DNA of 64,000 bases from Streptomyces sp. LX-29 (GTDB lineage Bacteria; Actinomycetota; Actinomycetes; Streptomycetales; Streptomycetaceae): contig NZ_CP089746.1 in the NCBI RefSeq assembly GCF_029541745.1, forward strand, positions 4,349,559-4,413,558, in the 5' to 3' direction. A program made the position numbers and the translations under genes. The notes beneath the pieces are model-generated. The model saw only the letters and a program-made list of their open reading frames with translations. It searched no databases and had not been told where the DNA came from. Positions 45,445 through 54,627 of the stretch are shown one piece after another (within the stretch, counting starts at the first letter, position 1; each line of letters starts with the position of its first letter).

Positions 45445-45724
45445 GCTCGGCGCCGCGACCGGTGCGGACCAGGGCGGAGCAGGCGGTCCAGGCCCTCAAG
45501 GCGGTCCACGCGGTCCCAGGCCGTTAAGGCGGACCCGGGCGCGGTGGGTGGGGCAACGGCTCCGCCCACCCTCCCGAAAAAGATCGATTCCGCATTCACC
45601 AGCGCCTTTCCGGCTCGATCTCGCTATTCGGCCTTCCCGCGGTCTTCGTGTGAATGCAGAAGTCCGGTGATGCTAAGGTTTTCGATTGTGTGACCGATTG
45701 CATCTCGTATACGGGGGAGATTGC

Positions 45725-46081
45725 GTGAAAATTCAACACAAATTTTCGATAGTGGCGGTTTCGGTCGCGCTGAGCTTCGGCGGCGTGGTCGCGATGGCGC
45801 CCACCGCCTCCGCCGTCAACTCCTCGGCCTGTCGCTTCAATTCGCCCGATGTGAACGTCAAGGTCGACTCCACCGGGGCCCGACTGCGCAGCGGCCCGGG
45901 GAAGCGGTACGCCTCCAAGGGCGTGCTCACCAAGGGTGATTCCTTCCGCTACTGGTGCCGCACGGGCGGCATGAAGGACTACGACAAGAGCTGGTCCTAC
46001 GGAAAGATCCTCAAGCGCACCAAGTCGGGGATCCCGGCGGGCACCCGCGGCTGGGTCTACAGCAGATATCTCGATATGTGA
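45725..46081 (+). CDS. Small secreted SH3-like domain protein
   Basis: The 118-residue product starts at GTG 45725 behind GGGGGAGA. Its signal peptide of about 33 residues ends ASAVNSS. The mature part resembles a bacterial SH3 (type 3) domain: VDSTGARLRSGPGKRYASKGVL, then FRYWCR and GTRGWVYSRYLDM. Two Cys residues probably form a disulphide. Such domains bind cell-wall peptides. The upstream 140 bases and early codons are clearly more AT-rich than the neighbours, so the gene may be a recent arrival or simply carry an AT-rich promoter. Confidence 0.75.
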   Translation: MKIQHKFSIVAVSVALSFGGVVAMAPTASAVNSSACRFNSPDVNVKVDSTGARLRSGPGKRYASKGVLTKGDSFRYWCRTGGMKDYDKSWSYGKILKRTKSGIPAGTRGWVYSRYLDM

Positions 46082-46106
46082 CCGCATATCGTTGCGTCGA
46101 ATGCCG

Positions 46107-46190
46107 GCCCCCGCCGGCCCGGTGAAACCGCATCACTTCTCCAACCGATGCGAGAGGTTGGGAAGTGCGGACTCACGGGCCGGCGGGGGC
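46107..46190. terminator. Long bipartite hairpin between convergent genes
   Basis: An outer perfect 15-base-pair stem (46107-46121 with 46176-46190, GCCCCCGCCGGCCCG) encloses a second imperfect stem (CCGCA..CTTCTCCAACC with GGTTGGGAAGTGCGG). It occupies nearly all of the gap between the SH3 protein and ABC permease stops, so it is probably a bidirectional terminator. Confidence 0.7.
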
Positions 46191-46199
46191 TCGGTGTCG

Positions 46200-47855
46200 T
46201 CACCCCTTGGTGACGGCCGTCAGGATCTCCGGGAGACGCGCCGCCGCCCGGGGCGCGGCCAGCCGCAGTCCCGCCTCGGCCACCCCGTAGCCGTACGCCA
46301 CGCCCAGCGGCAGCACCGTCCACAGCCAGTCATCGGCACCCGCCTGGTGCAGCCAGACGGTCAGCGCGATCAGCGGCGCGCAGATCAGCACGCCCGCGAC
46401 CATCCCGCCCAGGACGGAGAGGGCCGCGATGCCGTTCTGGCCGGGCGCGACGTTCTTGAAGCCGCTGTCCTGCGGGATGGTGTACGCGTAGTACACGGAG
46501 GAGAAGGCTCCGGTGGCGATCAGCGCGCCCGTGAGTGCCAGGGTCAGCCCCAGCGCCTCCGGGAAGGCCGCCCAGTCCTGCGTCAGGGCCGCCGAGCCCA
46601 GCACCACCAGCGTCGCGTACGGCAGCGCCACCAGGCCCAGCGCCAGCGCCCGCCCGCGCAGCTCCAGATAGGCGTCGCGCGGCGTGGAGATGGTCTGGGT
46701 GACCATCCAGAAGGCGGAGTGGTCCTGACCGAACTGGTTGTACATCTGAAGGCCCATGAGCCCCGTCGCCCAGCACGCCGCGTAGATGCTGCCGGTGCCC
46801 TGGAGCACGGTGACCACCGGGACCAGGATGCCGACGGCCAGCCCCGACACCCATCCGGCCTTGGACTTCGGGTCCCGCCAGGCGTAGCGCAGGGTGCGGA
46901 GCGCGGCGACGCCGGTGCGGTCCGCCGGCAGCAGCCCGGCCAGCCCGCCGGACGCCTCTCCGGTGCCCCGCCGGCCCGGCTCCGCCGCCTGGAGGGTGGC
47001 CGAGTCGGGCGAGCTCATCAGCCGGGTCAGGGAACGCGCCCACCACCACAGCAGCAGCACCAGCGCGGCGGCCGACAGCGCGAGTTGGCCGAGGGCGGCC
47101 CCGTACGCACCCTCCCCGGCTCGCCAGACCGCGTCGATCGCGGAGGCGGGCGGCACCCAGCGCAGCACCTCGGCGGCGGGCGTCAGACTCTCCAGGCCGC
47201 CCTCGCCGGAGAGCTTCTGCCAGCCCAGGTTCACGAACTGGGCGCCGATCGCGATGAACAGACCGCTGAGCAGGGCGAGATCGCGTCCCTTGCGGCTGGT
47301 GAGCAGCCGTACGTTGGCGGTCGCCACGGCCCGCGCCAGCGCGACGCAGACCAGCAGGACGAGGGGCACGGCGACGACCCCGACGGCCACGGCCGCCCCG
47401 CCGTGCGCCACGCTGACCACCGAGCCGGCCGCCAGCGTCAGCGTGAACAGCGGGCCGATGCCGATCAGCGAGGAGAGCAGCAGCGCCACGACCAGCGGGC
47501 GCGGCCGCAGCGGCAGCATCACCAGCCGGGTCGGATCCAGCGTCTCGTCCCCGCTGGAGAAGAACAGCGGCATCACGGCCCAGCCGAGCGCCATGAGCGC
47601 GGTGAGGCAGACCACCAGCGCCTCGGCGTGGTCCACGCCGCGCAGCAGGATCAGCCCCAGCAGTTGGAGGGCGGCGAAGAGCGCCGTGAAGACGAGCGAG
47701 GAGATATACGCGGCGCGCCGGCCCGAGGACATGCGCAGGCCGTTGACCAGCAGGGACAGCTTGAGTCTGGCGAAGACCGGGATGGTGGTGCGGGCCGTGA
47801 CCGGTCGGGCCCGGCCGGCCGCGCCCGGCGCGGGGGTCGGGGCGAGGGCGCTCAT
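46200..47855 (-). CDS. ABC exporter permease subunit
   Basis: The 551-residue protein has about 12 predicted membrane helices in two groups. The linker contains SSPDSATLQAAEPGRRGTGE. No nucleotide-binding domain is present. The adjacent ATPase overlaps it (ATGA at 47852-47855), so the two form one exporter. Segments such as RLKLSLLVNGLRMSSGRRAAYI and YNQFGQDHSAFWMVTQTIST are typical of the large actinobacterial ABC-2-like permeases. Substrate is unknown. Confidence 0.85.
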   Translation of the reverse strand: MSALAPTPAPGAAGRARPVTARTTIPVFARLKLSLLVNGLRMSSGRRAAYISSLVFTALFAALQLLGLILLRGVDHAEALVVCLTALMALGWAVMPLFFSSGDETLDPTRLVMLPLRPRPLVVALLLSSLIGIGPLFTLTLAAGSVVSVAHGGAAVAVGVVAVPLVLLVCVALARAVATANVRLLTSRKGRDLALLSGLFIAIGAQFVNLGWQKLSGEGGLESLTPAAEVLRWVPPASAIDAVWRAGEGAYGAALGQLALSAAALVLLLWWWARSLTRLMSSPDSATLQAAEPGRRGTGEASGGLAGLLPADRTGVAALRTLRYAWRDPKSKAGWVSGLAVGILVPVVTVLQGTGSIYAACWATGLMGLQMYNQFGQDHSAFWMVTQTISTPRDAYLELRGRALALGLVALPYATLVVLGSAALTQDWAAFPEALGLTLALTGALIATGAFSSVYYAYTIPQDSGFKNVAPGQNGIAALSVLGGMVAGVLICAPLIALTVWLHQAGADDWLWTVLPLGVAYGYGVAEAGLRLAAPRAAARLPEILTAVTKG

Positions 47856-48652
47856 CGGGCGTCGCCGCCCAACCAGTCCAGGTCCTGCCCGGCGGCCTGG
47901 TCGCCCGCGCCCACCAGCTCCAGGAAGGCGGCCTGGAGGGTGGGGGCGTCACCCCGTACGACCTCCAGCGGGCCCTGGGCGCGGATGCGACCGGTGGCCA
48001 TCACCGCCACCCAGTCGCACAGCGACTCGACCAGCTCCATCACATGGCTGGAGAAGACGACGGTGGCGCCCGAGGCGGTGTAGCGCTCCAGCACCCTGCG
48101 GATGGTCTGCGCCGACACCGGGTCCACGCCCTCGAACGGCTCGTCCAGGAAGAGGACTTCGGGGTTGTGTAGCAGGGCGGCGGCGAGCCCGATCTTCTTC
48201 CGCATGCCGGTGGAGTAGTCGACGATCAGTTTGTGCTGGGAGCCCGCCAGGTCCATCACGTCCAGCAGCTGGGTGGCGCGCTTGTCCACCTCGTCGCCGG
48301 GCAGTCCGCGCAGCCGCCCCATATAGCTGAGCAGTTCCCGTCCGGAGAGCCGGTCGAACAGCCGCAGCCCCTCCGGCAGCACGCCGATGCGCGACTTCAC
48401 CTCGACCGGGTCCTGCCACACGTCGTGGCCGACGATCTCGACGCTGCCGGAGTCGGGCCGCAGCAGCCCGGTGACCATGGAGAGCGTGGTGGTCTTGCCC
48501 GCGCCGTTGGGGCCGACCAGGCCGATGAACTGGCCGGCGGGCAGCTCCAGATCGATGCCCGCGACGGCGACCTGTTCGCCGAATCGTTTCCACAGCCCCG
48601 ATATGCGGACGGCGGCCCGGCGGCCCGATGTCTCCTGCGTCTCCCGCGTCAT
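47852..48652 (-). CDS. ABC exporter ATP-binding subunit
   Basis: The 266-residue ATPase has Walker [17 protein letters not shown]-loop GVLPEGLRLFDRLSG, a YSTGMRKKIGLAAAL signature (Thr replaces the usual Gly after Ser, as in many ABC-2 ATPases), Walker B VLFLDEPFEGVD and the H-loop VVFSSHVMELVE. ATG 48652 is preferred, and an upstream extension to 48712 looks non-coding. It forms an exporter with the overlapping downstream permease. Confidence 0.9.
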   Translation of the reverse strand: MTRETQETSGRRAAVRISGLWKRFGEQVAVAGIDLELPAGQFIGLVGPNGAGKTTTLSMVTGLLRPDSGSVEIVGHDVWQDPVEVKSRIGVLPEGLRLFDRLSGRELLSYMGRLRGLPGDEVDKRATQLLDVMDLAGSQHKLIVDYSTGMRKKIGLAAALLHNPEVLFLDEPFEGVDPVSAQTIRRVLERYTASGATVVFSSHVMELVESLCDWVAVMATGRIRAQGPLEVVRGDAPTLQAAFLELVGAGDQAAGQDLDWLGGDAR

Positions 48653-48787
48653 GTGTGCTGAGCCCTTCGACGTGCGCGCGGGGGCTCCGGCGCGGGCCCC
48701 CGTCCGCAGCACACCATACGGCCGGAGGACGCCTGCTGTTGGCGGGGGCGGCGACCTCCCGGGGCGGCCGGGCGAGGTGACGGGAGC

Positions 48788-49453
48788 TCAGCGGCCGCGG
48801 GCCGCGGAGGCTTCCCTTCCGCAGGCGTACGCCAGGGCGCTGACCAGCTCCACCGCGTCCGGCAGCCAGCGGTTGGCGGCGGTGGGCTGACGCGCCCACT
48901 GCACCGATCCGCGCGAGCCCACCCGGGTCGGCGGCGCCGCCACGTAGGCGCCCTCGCCGTGCGCCACCAGGTCGATCGAGGCCGGCGGCCAGCCCAGCTT
49001 GCGCACCAGGTCGGGGACCTTGGGGGCGGCGCCCGGCAGCACGAAGAAGAGCATCCGGCGGTCCGGGGTGGAGGTGATGGGCCCGAGCTCGACGTTCATC
49101 CGCTCCATCCGGGCCAGCGCCAGACAGCCGGCGCTCTCCGGCACGTCCAGCGCGTCGAAGGTGCGGCCGGTCGGCAACAGGATCGAGGCGCGCGGAGTCC
49201 TGCCCCACACCCGGCGGGCGGCCACGGCGCTGCCGGTGGCCTGGGCGGCCCAGTCCGGTCGGGAGGGGTGGGCGCCGGGGGCGGGACAGTCCAGGGATCC
49301 GCACGAGCAGCGCTCCATGCCCCCGTCGGCCTCCAGCCAGGTGCCGGGGAACACGTCCCAGTGGCGCTGCTCGGCATAGCGCACGGCGGCGTCCAGCATG
49401 CGCTCGCCGCGCTGCTTGGGGATCTGCGGAGTCTCTGTCACGGTCACGCCCAT
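48788..49453 (-). CDS. Bifunctional DNA primase/polymerase-like (Prim-Pol domain) protein
   Basis: The 221-residue protein looks like the N-terminal Prim-Pol domain alone: ERMLDAAVRYAEQRHWDVFPGTWLEA. A Cys-rich CSCGSLDCPAPGAHP patch follows, then RASILLPTGRTFDALDVPE with the acidic site residues. There is no helicase part, unlike plasmid and phage replication enzymes, so chromosomal copies may have a regulatory or repair role. ATG 49453 has GGAAG upstream. A TTG at 49492 is an alternative. The gene diverges from the HTH/TPR regulator. Confidence 0.75.
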   Translation of the reverse strand: MGVTVTETPQIPKQRGERMLDAAVRYAEQRHWDVFPGTWLEADGGMERCSCGSLDCPAPGAHPSRPDWAAQATGSAVAARRVWGRTPRASILLPTGRTFDALDVPESAGCLALARMERMNVELGPITSTPDRRMLFFVLPGAAPKVPDLVRKLGWPPASIDLVAHGEGAYVAAPPTRVGSRGSVQWARQPTAANRWLPDAVELVSALAYACGREASAARGR

Positions 49454-49811
49454 GGTTTCTTCCACGTGTCTCTCAACTTTCGCCTGCCCCAAGGGTTACG
49501 GCTTTCCACCAGGTCAGGAGGGGAGCGCCGACAGGTCATGCGGGGCGCATGGATGCATGGACGGGGGCGCGTGCCCGGGCGCGGCGCGGTGAGCGGGTAA
49601 CCACCTTCAGTGACGGGGGACCGAAGCGCCCGCCGACCGTACCGCAGACCCCGGGTGGACTCGGAGAAACCCGTCCGAAGCGCAAGCACGACGCGGATGC
49701 ACGTTGCGGGTGAATACGGGCAAGTCTTGCATTCCCCGTATATCCGCTGGGCATTGATCACCAGGGTACGCGTTCGTCGTGAACGCTTCAGCAGTCACAG
49801 GGGGTAGAGCC
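49454..49811. promoter_or_regulatory. Divergent intergenic region with a nested palindrome
   Basis: No gene is supported in these 358 bases. At 49714-49741 the arms ATACGGG and CCCGTAT enclose a perfect 11-base palindrome GCAAG-T-CTTGC (49720-49730). It lies 70 bases before the HTH/TPR regulator, so it is a candidate autoregulatory operator. Confidence 0.45.
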
Positions 49812-51200
49812 ATGGCCGCTAGGCCGCTCGTGGCGCGACAACCGAACGAACGGTTGCAGGCGCTCATTCAGGAAGCCGGCTGCTCCAACGCCGGCCTGGC
49901 CCGCCGCGTGAACATGTGCGGCGCCGAGCACGGACTCGATCTGCGCTACGACAAGACGTCGGTCGCCCGCTGGCTGCGCGGCCAGCAGCCGCGGGGGCGG
50001 GCGCCGGGCATCATCGCCGAAGCCCTCGGCCGCAAGCTCGGGCGCACCGTCACCATCGACGAGATCGGCATGGCCAACGGCAAGAACCTCGCCTCGGGCG
50101 TGGGCATGCAGTTCTCGCCCACCGTCCTCGGCGCCATCGAGCAGGTCTGCGAGCTGTGGCGCAGCGACGTCGGCCGGCGCGACTTCCTGAGCGGCTCGAC
50201 CGTCGCCGCCTCGGCGCTGGTGGAGCCCAGTCGGGACTGGCTGATCACCGGCCCGGACGCCCAGGTCGCGCGGACGGCCGGGGCACGGGTGGGGATCTCC
50301 GACGTGGCCGCGGTGCGGGCCACCACCGAGGCGATCGTGGAGCTCGACCACCGCTACGGCAGCGGGCATGTGCGGCCGGTGGTCGTCCACTATCTGAACA
50401 GTGTGGTCTCCGGTCTGCTGGCCGGCTCCTACCGGGAGTCGGTGGGGCGTGAACTCTTCGCGGCCGTCTCCCGGTTGACCGAGCTGGCCGGCTACATGGC
50501 CGTCGACACCGGCCAGCCGGGTCTCGCACAGCGCTACTACATCCAGGCCCTGCGGCTGGCGCAGGCCGCCGGCGACCGTGGATACGGTGGATATGTGCTG
50601 GCCGCGAGCATGAGCCACCTCGCCGCACAGTTGGGAAACCCGCGCGAGATCGCGCAGTTGGCGAAGGCCGCCCAGGAGGGCGCCCGCGGTCAGGTGCCGC
50701 CCCGCGCGGAGGCGATGTTCCACGCGGCGGAGGCCCGCGGGCACGCCCTGCTCGGCGACGCGCGCGCCTGTCAGCTGGCCAGCGGTCGCTCCATGGACGC
50801 CCTGGAGCGTGCCGACGGCCGCCCCGACTCGGGCGACGAGCCGCCCTGGATCCGCCACTTCGACCACGCGTACCTCGCCGACGAACTGGCGCACTGTCAC
50901 CGCGACCTGGGCCAGGCCGAGCTCGCCCGGCGGCGCGCCCAGGAGGCGTTGGACGGCCACCCGGAGGGTCGGGTGCGACGCCGGGCCATCGGGCTGTTGT
51001 TGCTGGCCACGGCCCATGTGCAGCGGCGTGAGGTGGAGCAGGCGTGCCACACCGGCGGGCGCGCGGTGGACCTCCTCGGCCAACTGCGGTCCAACCGCGG
51101 GGCGGAGTACCTCGACGACTTCCAGCAGCGCCTGGAGCCCTATCGCGACGAGCCGTCGGTGCGTGAGTTCGGCGCCCGCCTGGAGGTGCAGGCGGCCTGA
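49812..51200 (+). CDS. HTH plus tetratricopeptide-repeat transcriptional regulator
   Basis: The 462-residue protein has an N-terminal lambda-repressor-like HTH (NERLQALIQEAGCSNAGLARRV, then KTSVARWLRGQQPRGRAPGIIAEALGRKLG). The remainder is helical repeats of TPR type (AQRYYIQALRLAQAAGDRGYGGYVLAASMSHLA and similar). This architecture is shared with NsdA-like and other Streptomyces regulators of sporulation and antibiotic production, but I cannot assign an orthologue. ATG 49812 has GGGGTAGAG upstream. A nested palindrome in the divergent promoter region may be its own operator. Confidence 0.8.
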   Translation: MAARPLVARQPNERLQALIQEAGCSNAGLARRVNMCGAEHGLDLRYDKTSVARWLRGQQPRGRAPGIIAEALGRKLGRTVTIDEIGMANGKNLASGVGMQFSPTVLGAIEQVCELWRSDVGRRDFLSGSTVAASALVEPSRDWLITGPDAQVARTAGARVGISDVAAVRATTEAIVELDHRYGSGHVRPVVVHYLNSVVSGLLAGSYRESVGRELFAAVSRLTELAGYMAVDTGQPGLAQRYYIQALRLAQAAGDRGYGGYVLAASMSHLAAQLGNPREIAQLAKAAQEGARGQVPPRAEAMFHAAEARGHALLGDARACQLASGRSMDALERADGRPDSGDEPPWIRHFDHAYLADELAHCHRDLGQAELARRRAQEALDGHPEGRVRRRAIGLLLLATAHVQRREVEQACHTGGRAVDLLGQLRSNRGAEYLDDFQQRLEPYRDEPSVREFGARLEVQAA

Positions 51201-51345
51201 TCCCGGGACGAACGGGGGAGAAGGGAACGACCCCGGCGCCTCGCGCCGGGGGGCGCCCCCTGCGGGTGGGGGATGTGCCTGTCGCGCGGAGTGACCCGGT
51301 AGCGTGGCCCGTCGATTCCGTACCCGCACAGCCCTAGGAGTCCCG

Positions 51346-53274
51346 GTGACGCAGAGCGGACAGGGAAACGATCCGCAGCTCCCCGCGGTCCCGCCCGCCC
51401 ACGAGGGCGTCGTGCTGCCCGCCCACGGCGACCAGTGGGGCCAGGGCCAGCAGCAGGCGGCCCCGGCCGGCGGTCAGCCCTGGGGACAGCCATGGGGCCC
51501 GCAGGCCGCGCAGCAGCCGCCGGCCCAGCCGCAGCCGTACGGACAGCAGCAGCCCGCGGCGCAGCCGCCGCAGCAGCCCGCGGCCTACGGCTACCCGCCC
51601 CAGCAGGCCGGCGGCTACGGCTATCCGCCGCAGCACGCCGGAGGGTACGGGTATCCGCCGGAGCAGGCGGGCGGTTACGGCTACCCGCCCCAGCAGGCGG
51701 GCGGTTACGGCTATCCGCCCCAGCACGCCGGAGGGTACGGATACCCGCAGCCGGCGCAGCCCCAGCAGCCCCCGCAGCAACCGGCGCCGCCGAACCCCGC
51801 GCAGCCCTCCCCGCCGCCGTACGCGTCCCAGCAGCCGTACGTCCCGCAGCAGCCGGCGCAGCCGCAGCCGCCCGCGTATGGCCAGCAGCCGTCCGCGTAC
51901 GGCCAGCAGCCGCCCGCGGCACCCCAGCCGGGCCCGCCGCCGGTGGCGCCCGCGGAGTCGACCACCGTGCTGCGCCCCGTGCCGTCCGCGGGGCCGACGC
52001 CGCCCGCGGCGCCCGGAGCGCCGGGCATGGGTGACGCGACCCAGGTGATACCCCCCGTGGCGCCGATGGACATATCCGCGGCCCCGACGGCCGCCATGCC
52101 CGCGGTGCCCTCCGCCCCCACCCCGGGCGCCGACGGCGACGCGACGCAGCTGATCCCCCCGGTCGGGGCGTCCGGCCCCGGCGGGATGCCGCTGCCCCCC
52201 GGCAACGCCCCCGCGGTCCCCACCCCGTCCGCCTCCGTGCCGCTGCCGCCGGAGCGCCGTCGAGAGGCGCCCGCGGAGTCCACCACGGTGCTGCGCCCGG
52301 TCCGCGCGGACGGCCCGCCGCCGCCCGGGGGTGCGGCGCCGGCGCCCGGCGCCGCGGAGGAGACCACGGTGCTGCCCGGCCCGATCCCGGCCGCCGGCGG
52401 CACCACGCCGCAGCCCGGCGGGGCCCCGTTCGCGGTCCGGCCCGGGCGGCCGGGGGAACGGCAGCCGCCCATGGAGTTCGACGGACTCTTCCGGGACGGC
52501 GCCGCGCCGGCGGCCCCGGAGCGGCCCGACTCCACCCAGCAGCTCCCGGTCTTCGACGACCGGATGGACCTGGACCCGCCGGGCGCCGGGCGCGGCACCG
52601 GGCGCCGGGACGCCGAGCCCCGGCGCGGCCTCTCGCGCGGTGCGCTGATCGGCATCGTGGTGGCGGGCTGCGCGGTCGCCGGGCTGGCGGCGGGTGCCCT
52701 GCTCAGCGGCGGGGACGAGAGCGGCGACGACGACAAGAAGAGCGTCAACGCGAGCTCCCAGCCGTCCGTGGAGGAGAAGGAGCCGGCGCCCAAGGAGAGC
52801 GCCTCGCCCACCGCCGACCCGGTCGAGGCGCAGGCGAAGGCGCTGGACACGCTGCTCGCGGACAGCAACGACAGCCGTGCCTCGGTGATCGCCGCCGTGG
52901 AGAACATCAAGACCTGCAAGAGCCTGGGCACCGCGGCCAGCGATCTGCGCACGGCCGCGCAGCAGCGCAACAACCTGGTGACCCGGCTGGGCCAGATCTC
53001 CGTGGACAAGCTGCCCAACCACACCCAGCTCACCGAGCAGCTCAACAAGGCGTGGAAGGCCTCGGCGTCGGCTGACAACCACTACGCGGCCTGGGCCAAT
53101 CAGGTCGCCGGGAAGAAGGGCTGCCACAAGGGCAAGGCGCGCAGGACCGGCCAGGTCGCCCTCGCCGAGCAGGCCAGCGTCCAGGCGACCCAGGCCAAGA
53201 CCAAGGCCGCGGACCTGTGGAACCCGATCGCCAGGAAGTACACGCTGACCGAGCGCCGCAAGGAACAGCTGTGA
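51346..53274 (+). CDS. Pro/Gln-rich single-pass membrane protein with GGYGYPP repeats and TTVL motifs
   Basis: The 642-residue protein starts at GTG 51346 behind AGGAG. The first 430 residues are a disordered cytoplasmic region. It contains at least five near-identical decapeptides (GGYGYPPQQA-type, about residues 83-128, from 30-base DNA repeats) and six short Thr motifs (ESTTVLRPV twice, DATQVIPPV, DATQLIPPV, EETTVLPGP, DSTQQLPVF). One transmembrane helix at about 432-455 (ALIGIVVAGCAVAGLAAGALL) leads to an extracellular helical domain of about 180 residues with two Cys. The Thr motifs resemble FHA-binding phosphosites of Ser/Thr kinases, which is inference. Its stop abuts the stop of the convergent lipoprotein gene. 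Confidence 0.75.
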   Translation: MTQSGQGNDPQLPAVPPAHEGVVLPAHGDQWGQGQQQAAPAGGQPWGQPWGPQAAQQPPAQPQPYGQQQPAAQPPQQPAAYGYPPQQAGGYGYPPQHAGGYGYPPEQAGGYGYPPQQAGGYGYPPQHAGGYGYPQPAQPQQPPQQPAPPNPAQPSPPPYASQQPYVPQQPAQPQPPAYGQQPSAYGQQPPAAPQPGPPPVAPAESTTVLRPVPSAGPTPPAAPGAPGMGDATQVIPPVAPMDISAAPTAAMPAVPSAPTPGADGDATQLIPPVGASGPGGMPLPPGNAPAVPTPSASVPLPPERRREAPAESTTVLRPVRADGPPPPGGAAPAPGAAEETTVLPGPIPAAGGTTPQPGGAPFAVRPGRPGERQPPMEFDGLFRDGAAPAAPERPDSTQQLPVFDDRMDLDPPGAGRGTGRRDAEPRRGLSRGALIGIVVAGCAVAGLAAGALLSGGDESGDDDKKSVNASSQPSVEEKEPAPKESASPTADPVEAQAKALDTLLADSNDSRASVIAAVENIKTCKSLGTAASDLRTAAQQRNNLVTRLGQISVDKLPNHTQLTEQLNKAWKASASADNHYAAWANQVAGKKGCHKGKARRTGQVALAEQASVQATQAKTKAADLWNPIARKYTLTERRKEQL

Positions 53275-54627
53275 TCAGCCGTCGCGCCGCTCCAGGGTCT
53301 TCGTCACGTTGACGAAGCCGTCACGGACCGCCACCAGCCTGCCGCCCCGGACCACCTGATAGGTGACGTCGGCGTTCACGATCCGCGGGTAGGCGGGCAC
53401 GGCCAGCAGGTCGCCGTAGCCCCAGCGCAGCTTCGGGGTCAGGCCGCCGGTGTCGACGGCGTGGCCCCGGTCCAGGGCCCGCTTGACCGCGCGGGCGTCG
53501 ATGTCGTCGGGGTCCAGGGACATCAGCACCGAGCGGAGCACGGTGTAGGCGATCCAGGTGGTCTGCGAGCCGGGGTCGGCGGTGTCGATCCGGTCGTCGT
53601 CGAAGGCGTACTCCGTCACCACGCGGTGCATGGCGCGCCAGCCGGGGTCGTCGGCGGCCGGGTACCAGCCGGTGGCGTACGCGCCCTCCAGGGCGCTGTC
53701 CTTGCCGCCGGTGCTGTCCACCAGGGACTGCCGGACGCTGCCGAGGACGGAGGCGATGCGCACCTTCGGCGTGCCGTCCTGGAGCCGCCGGAAGGAGTCG
53801 AAGAACGTGTTGGTGCGCTTGCCGAGGGCGGCGGTGACGCAGGCGCGTCCGGAGGCGCCGCCGGAGAGCGCGCCGGCCCCGTCCGCCGTCGTGCCGCCGG
53901 TGCCGCCGCCCAGACCGTCCAGCGCGCGCCGGGCCTGCGTGGTGTAGTCGGAGGCGTCCTCGGGGGCGCGGATGTCCTGGGCGGGCCGGCGGCCGCCGGC
54001 CCGCAGCCCCGCGTCGAGCAGCCGCGGCAGCTCGTCGCCGGCGATGGTGTCGGGACGCACCAGGGAGACGTGGTCGCAGACGGACGCCAACTGCCGTCCG
54101 TTCCCGGCGAGCAGCGCCGCCTGGCCACCGTTGACGGGATAGGAGAAGGGGCTGGAGAACTCGTCCTCGGAGAGGCCGTAGCCGCCTATGTAGGGGATGC
54201 CGGCGACCTCCAGCGGGCCCATGAAGGAGCGGCCGTACTGGCTGTAGGAGCCGACGACGGCGACGGCCTTCGCATCGGCGGCCTGGTCGGCGCAGCGCGC
54301 GGCCTGCACCGTGTCGTTGCGCTCGTTGCAGGTGATGACCTTGAGCTTGCGGCCGTGGATGCCACCGTTGTCGTTGACCCAGCGGACGTACGCCTGCGCC
54401 ATGGCCGGCATGCCCGGCATGTTGGTCGCCGCGGTGGCCTCGGGGGCCCAGGTCATGACGACGATGGGGGAGTCGTCGGAGGAGGAGGCGGAGCCGGGGA
54501 GCGCGCCGCACCCGGCGAGTGCCGCGGCGCCGAGCGTCGTGCCCAGCGCCAGCGTGGCCCTGGTGCGGAGGGAGCGGGAGGCCGTGGTGCGGCGGGGGCG
54601 GGAGAGGGGGCGTCGCCGTCCGGTCAT
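53275..54627 (-). CDS. ABC-type substrate-binding lipoprotein (branched-chain amino acid/LivK-like fold)
   Basis: The 450-residue protein starts at ATG 54627. A basic N-region with twin arginines (RPRRTTASRSLRTR) leads to a hydrophobic segment and a lipobox LAGC with lipidated Cys40. The mature protein is a periplasmic-binding-protein type 1 domain: MAQAYVRWVNDNGGIHGRKL, VVGSYSQYGRSFMGPLEVAGIPYIGG, and GWYPAADDPGWRAM. No permease or ATPase genes are adjacent, so it may be an orphan sensor or receptor. Its stop codon directly abuts that of the convergent membrane-protein gene. Confidence 0.82.
   Translation of the reverse strand: MTGRRRPLSRPRRTTASRSLRTRATLALGTTLGAAALAGCGALPGSASSSDDSPIVVMTWAPEATAATNMPGMPAMAQAYVRWVNDNGGIHGRKLKVITCNERNDTVQAARCADQAADAKAVAVVGSYSQYGRSFMGPLEVAGIPYIGGYGLSEDEFSSPFSYPVNGGQAALLAGNGRQLASVCDHVSLVRPDTIAGDELPRLLDAGLRAGGRRPAQDIRAPEDASDYTTQARRALDGLGGGTGGTTADGAGALSGGASGRACVTAALGKRTNTFFDSFRRLQDGTPKVRIASVLGSVRQSLVDSTGGKDSALEGAYATGWYPAADDPGWRAMHRVVTEYAFDDDRIDTADPGSQTTWIAYTVLRSVLMSLDPDDIDARAVKRALDRGHAVDTGGLTPKLRWGYGDLLAVPAYPRIVNADVTYQVVRGGRLVAVRDGFVNVTKTLERRDG

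Noticed and set aside
48788-49453. Plasmid or prophage replication module
   Set aside because: The primase-polymerase domain stands alone without helicase, integrase, attachment sites or phage genes. It looks like a resident chromosomal gene.
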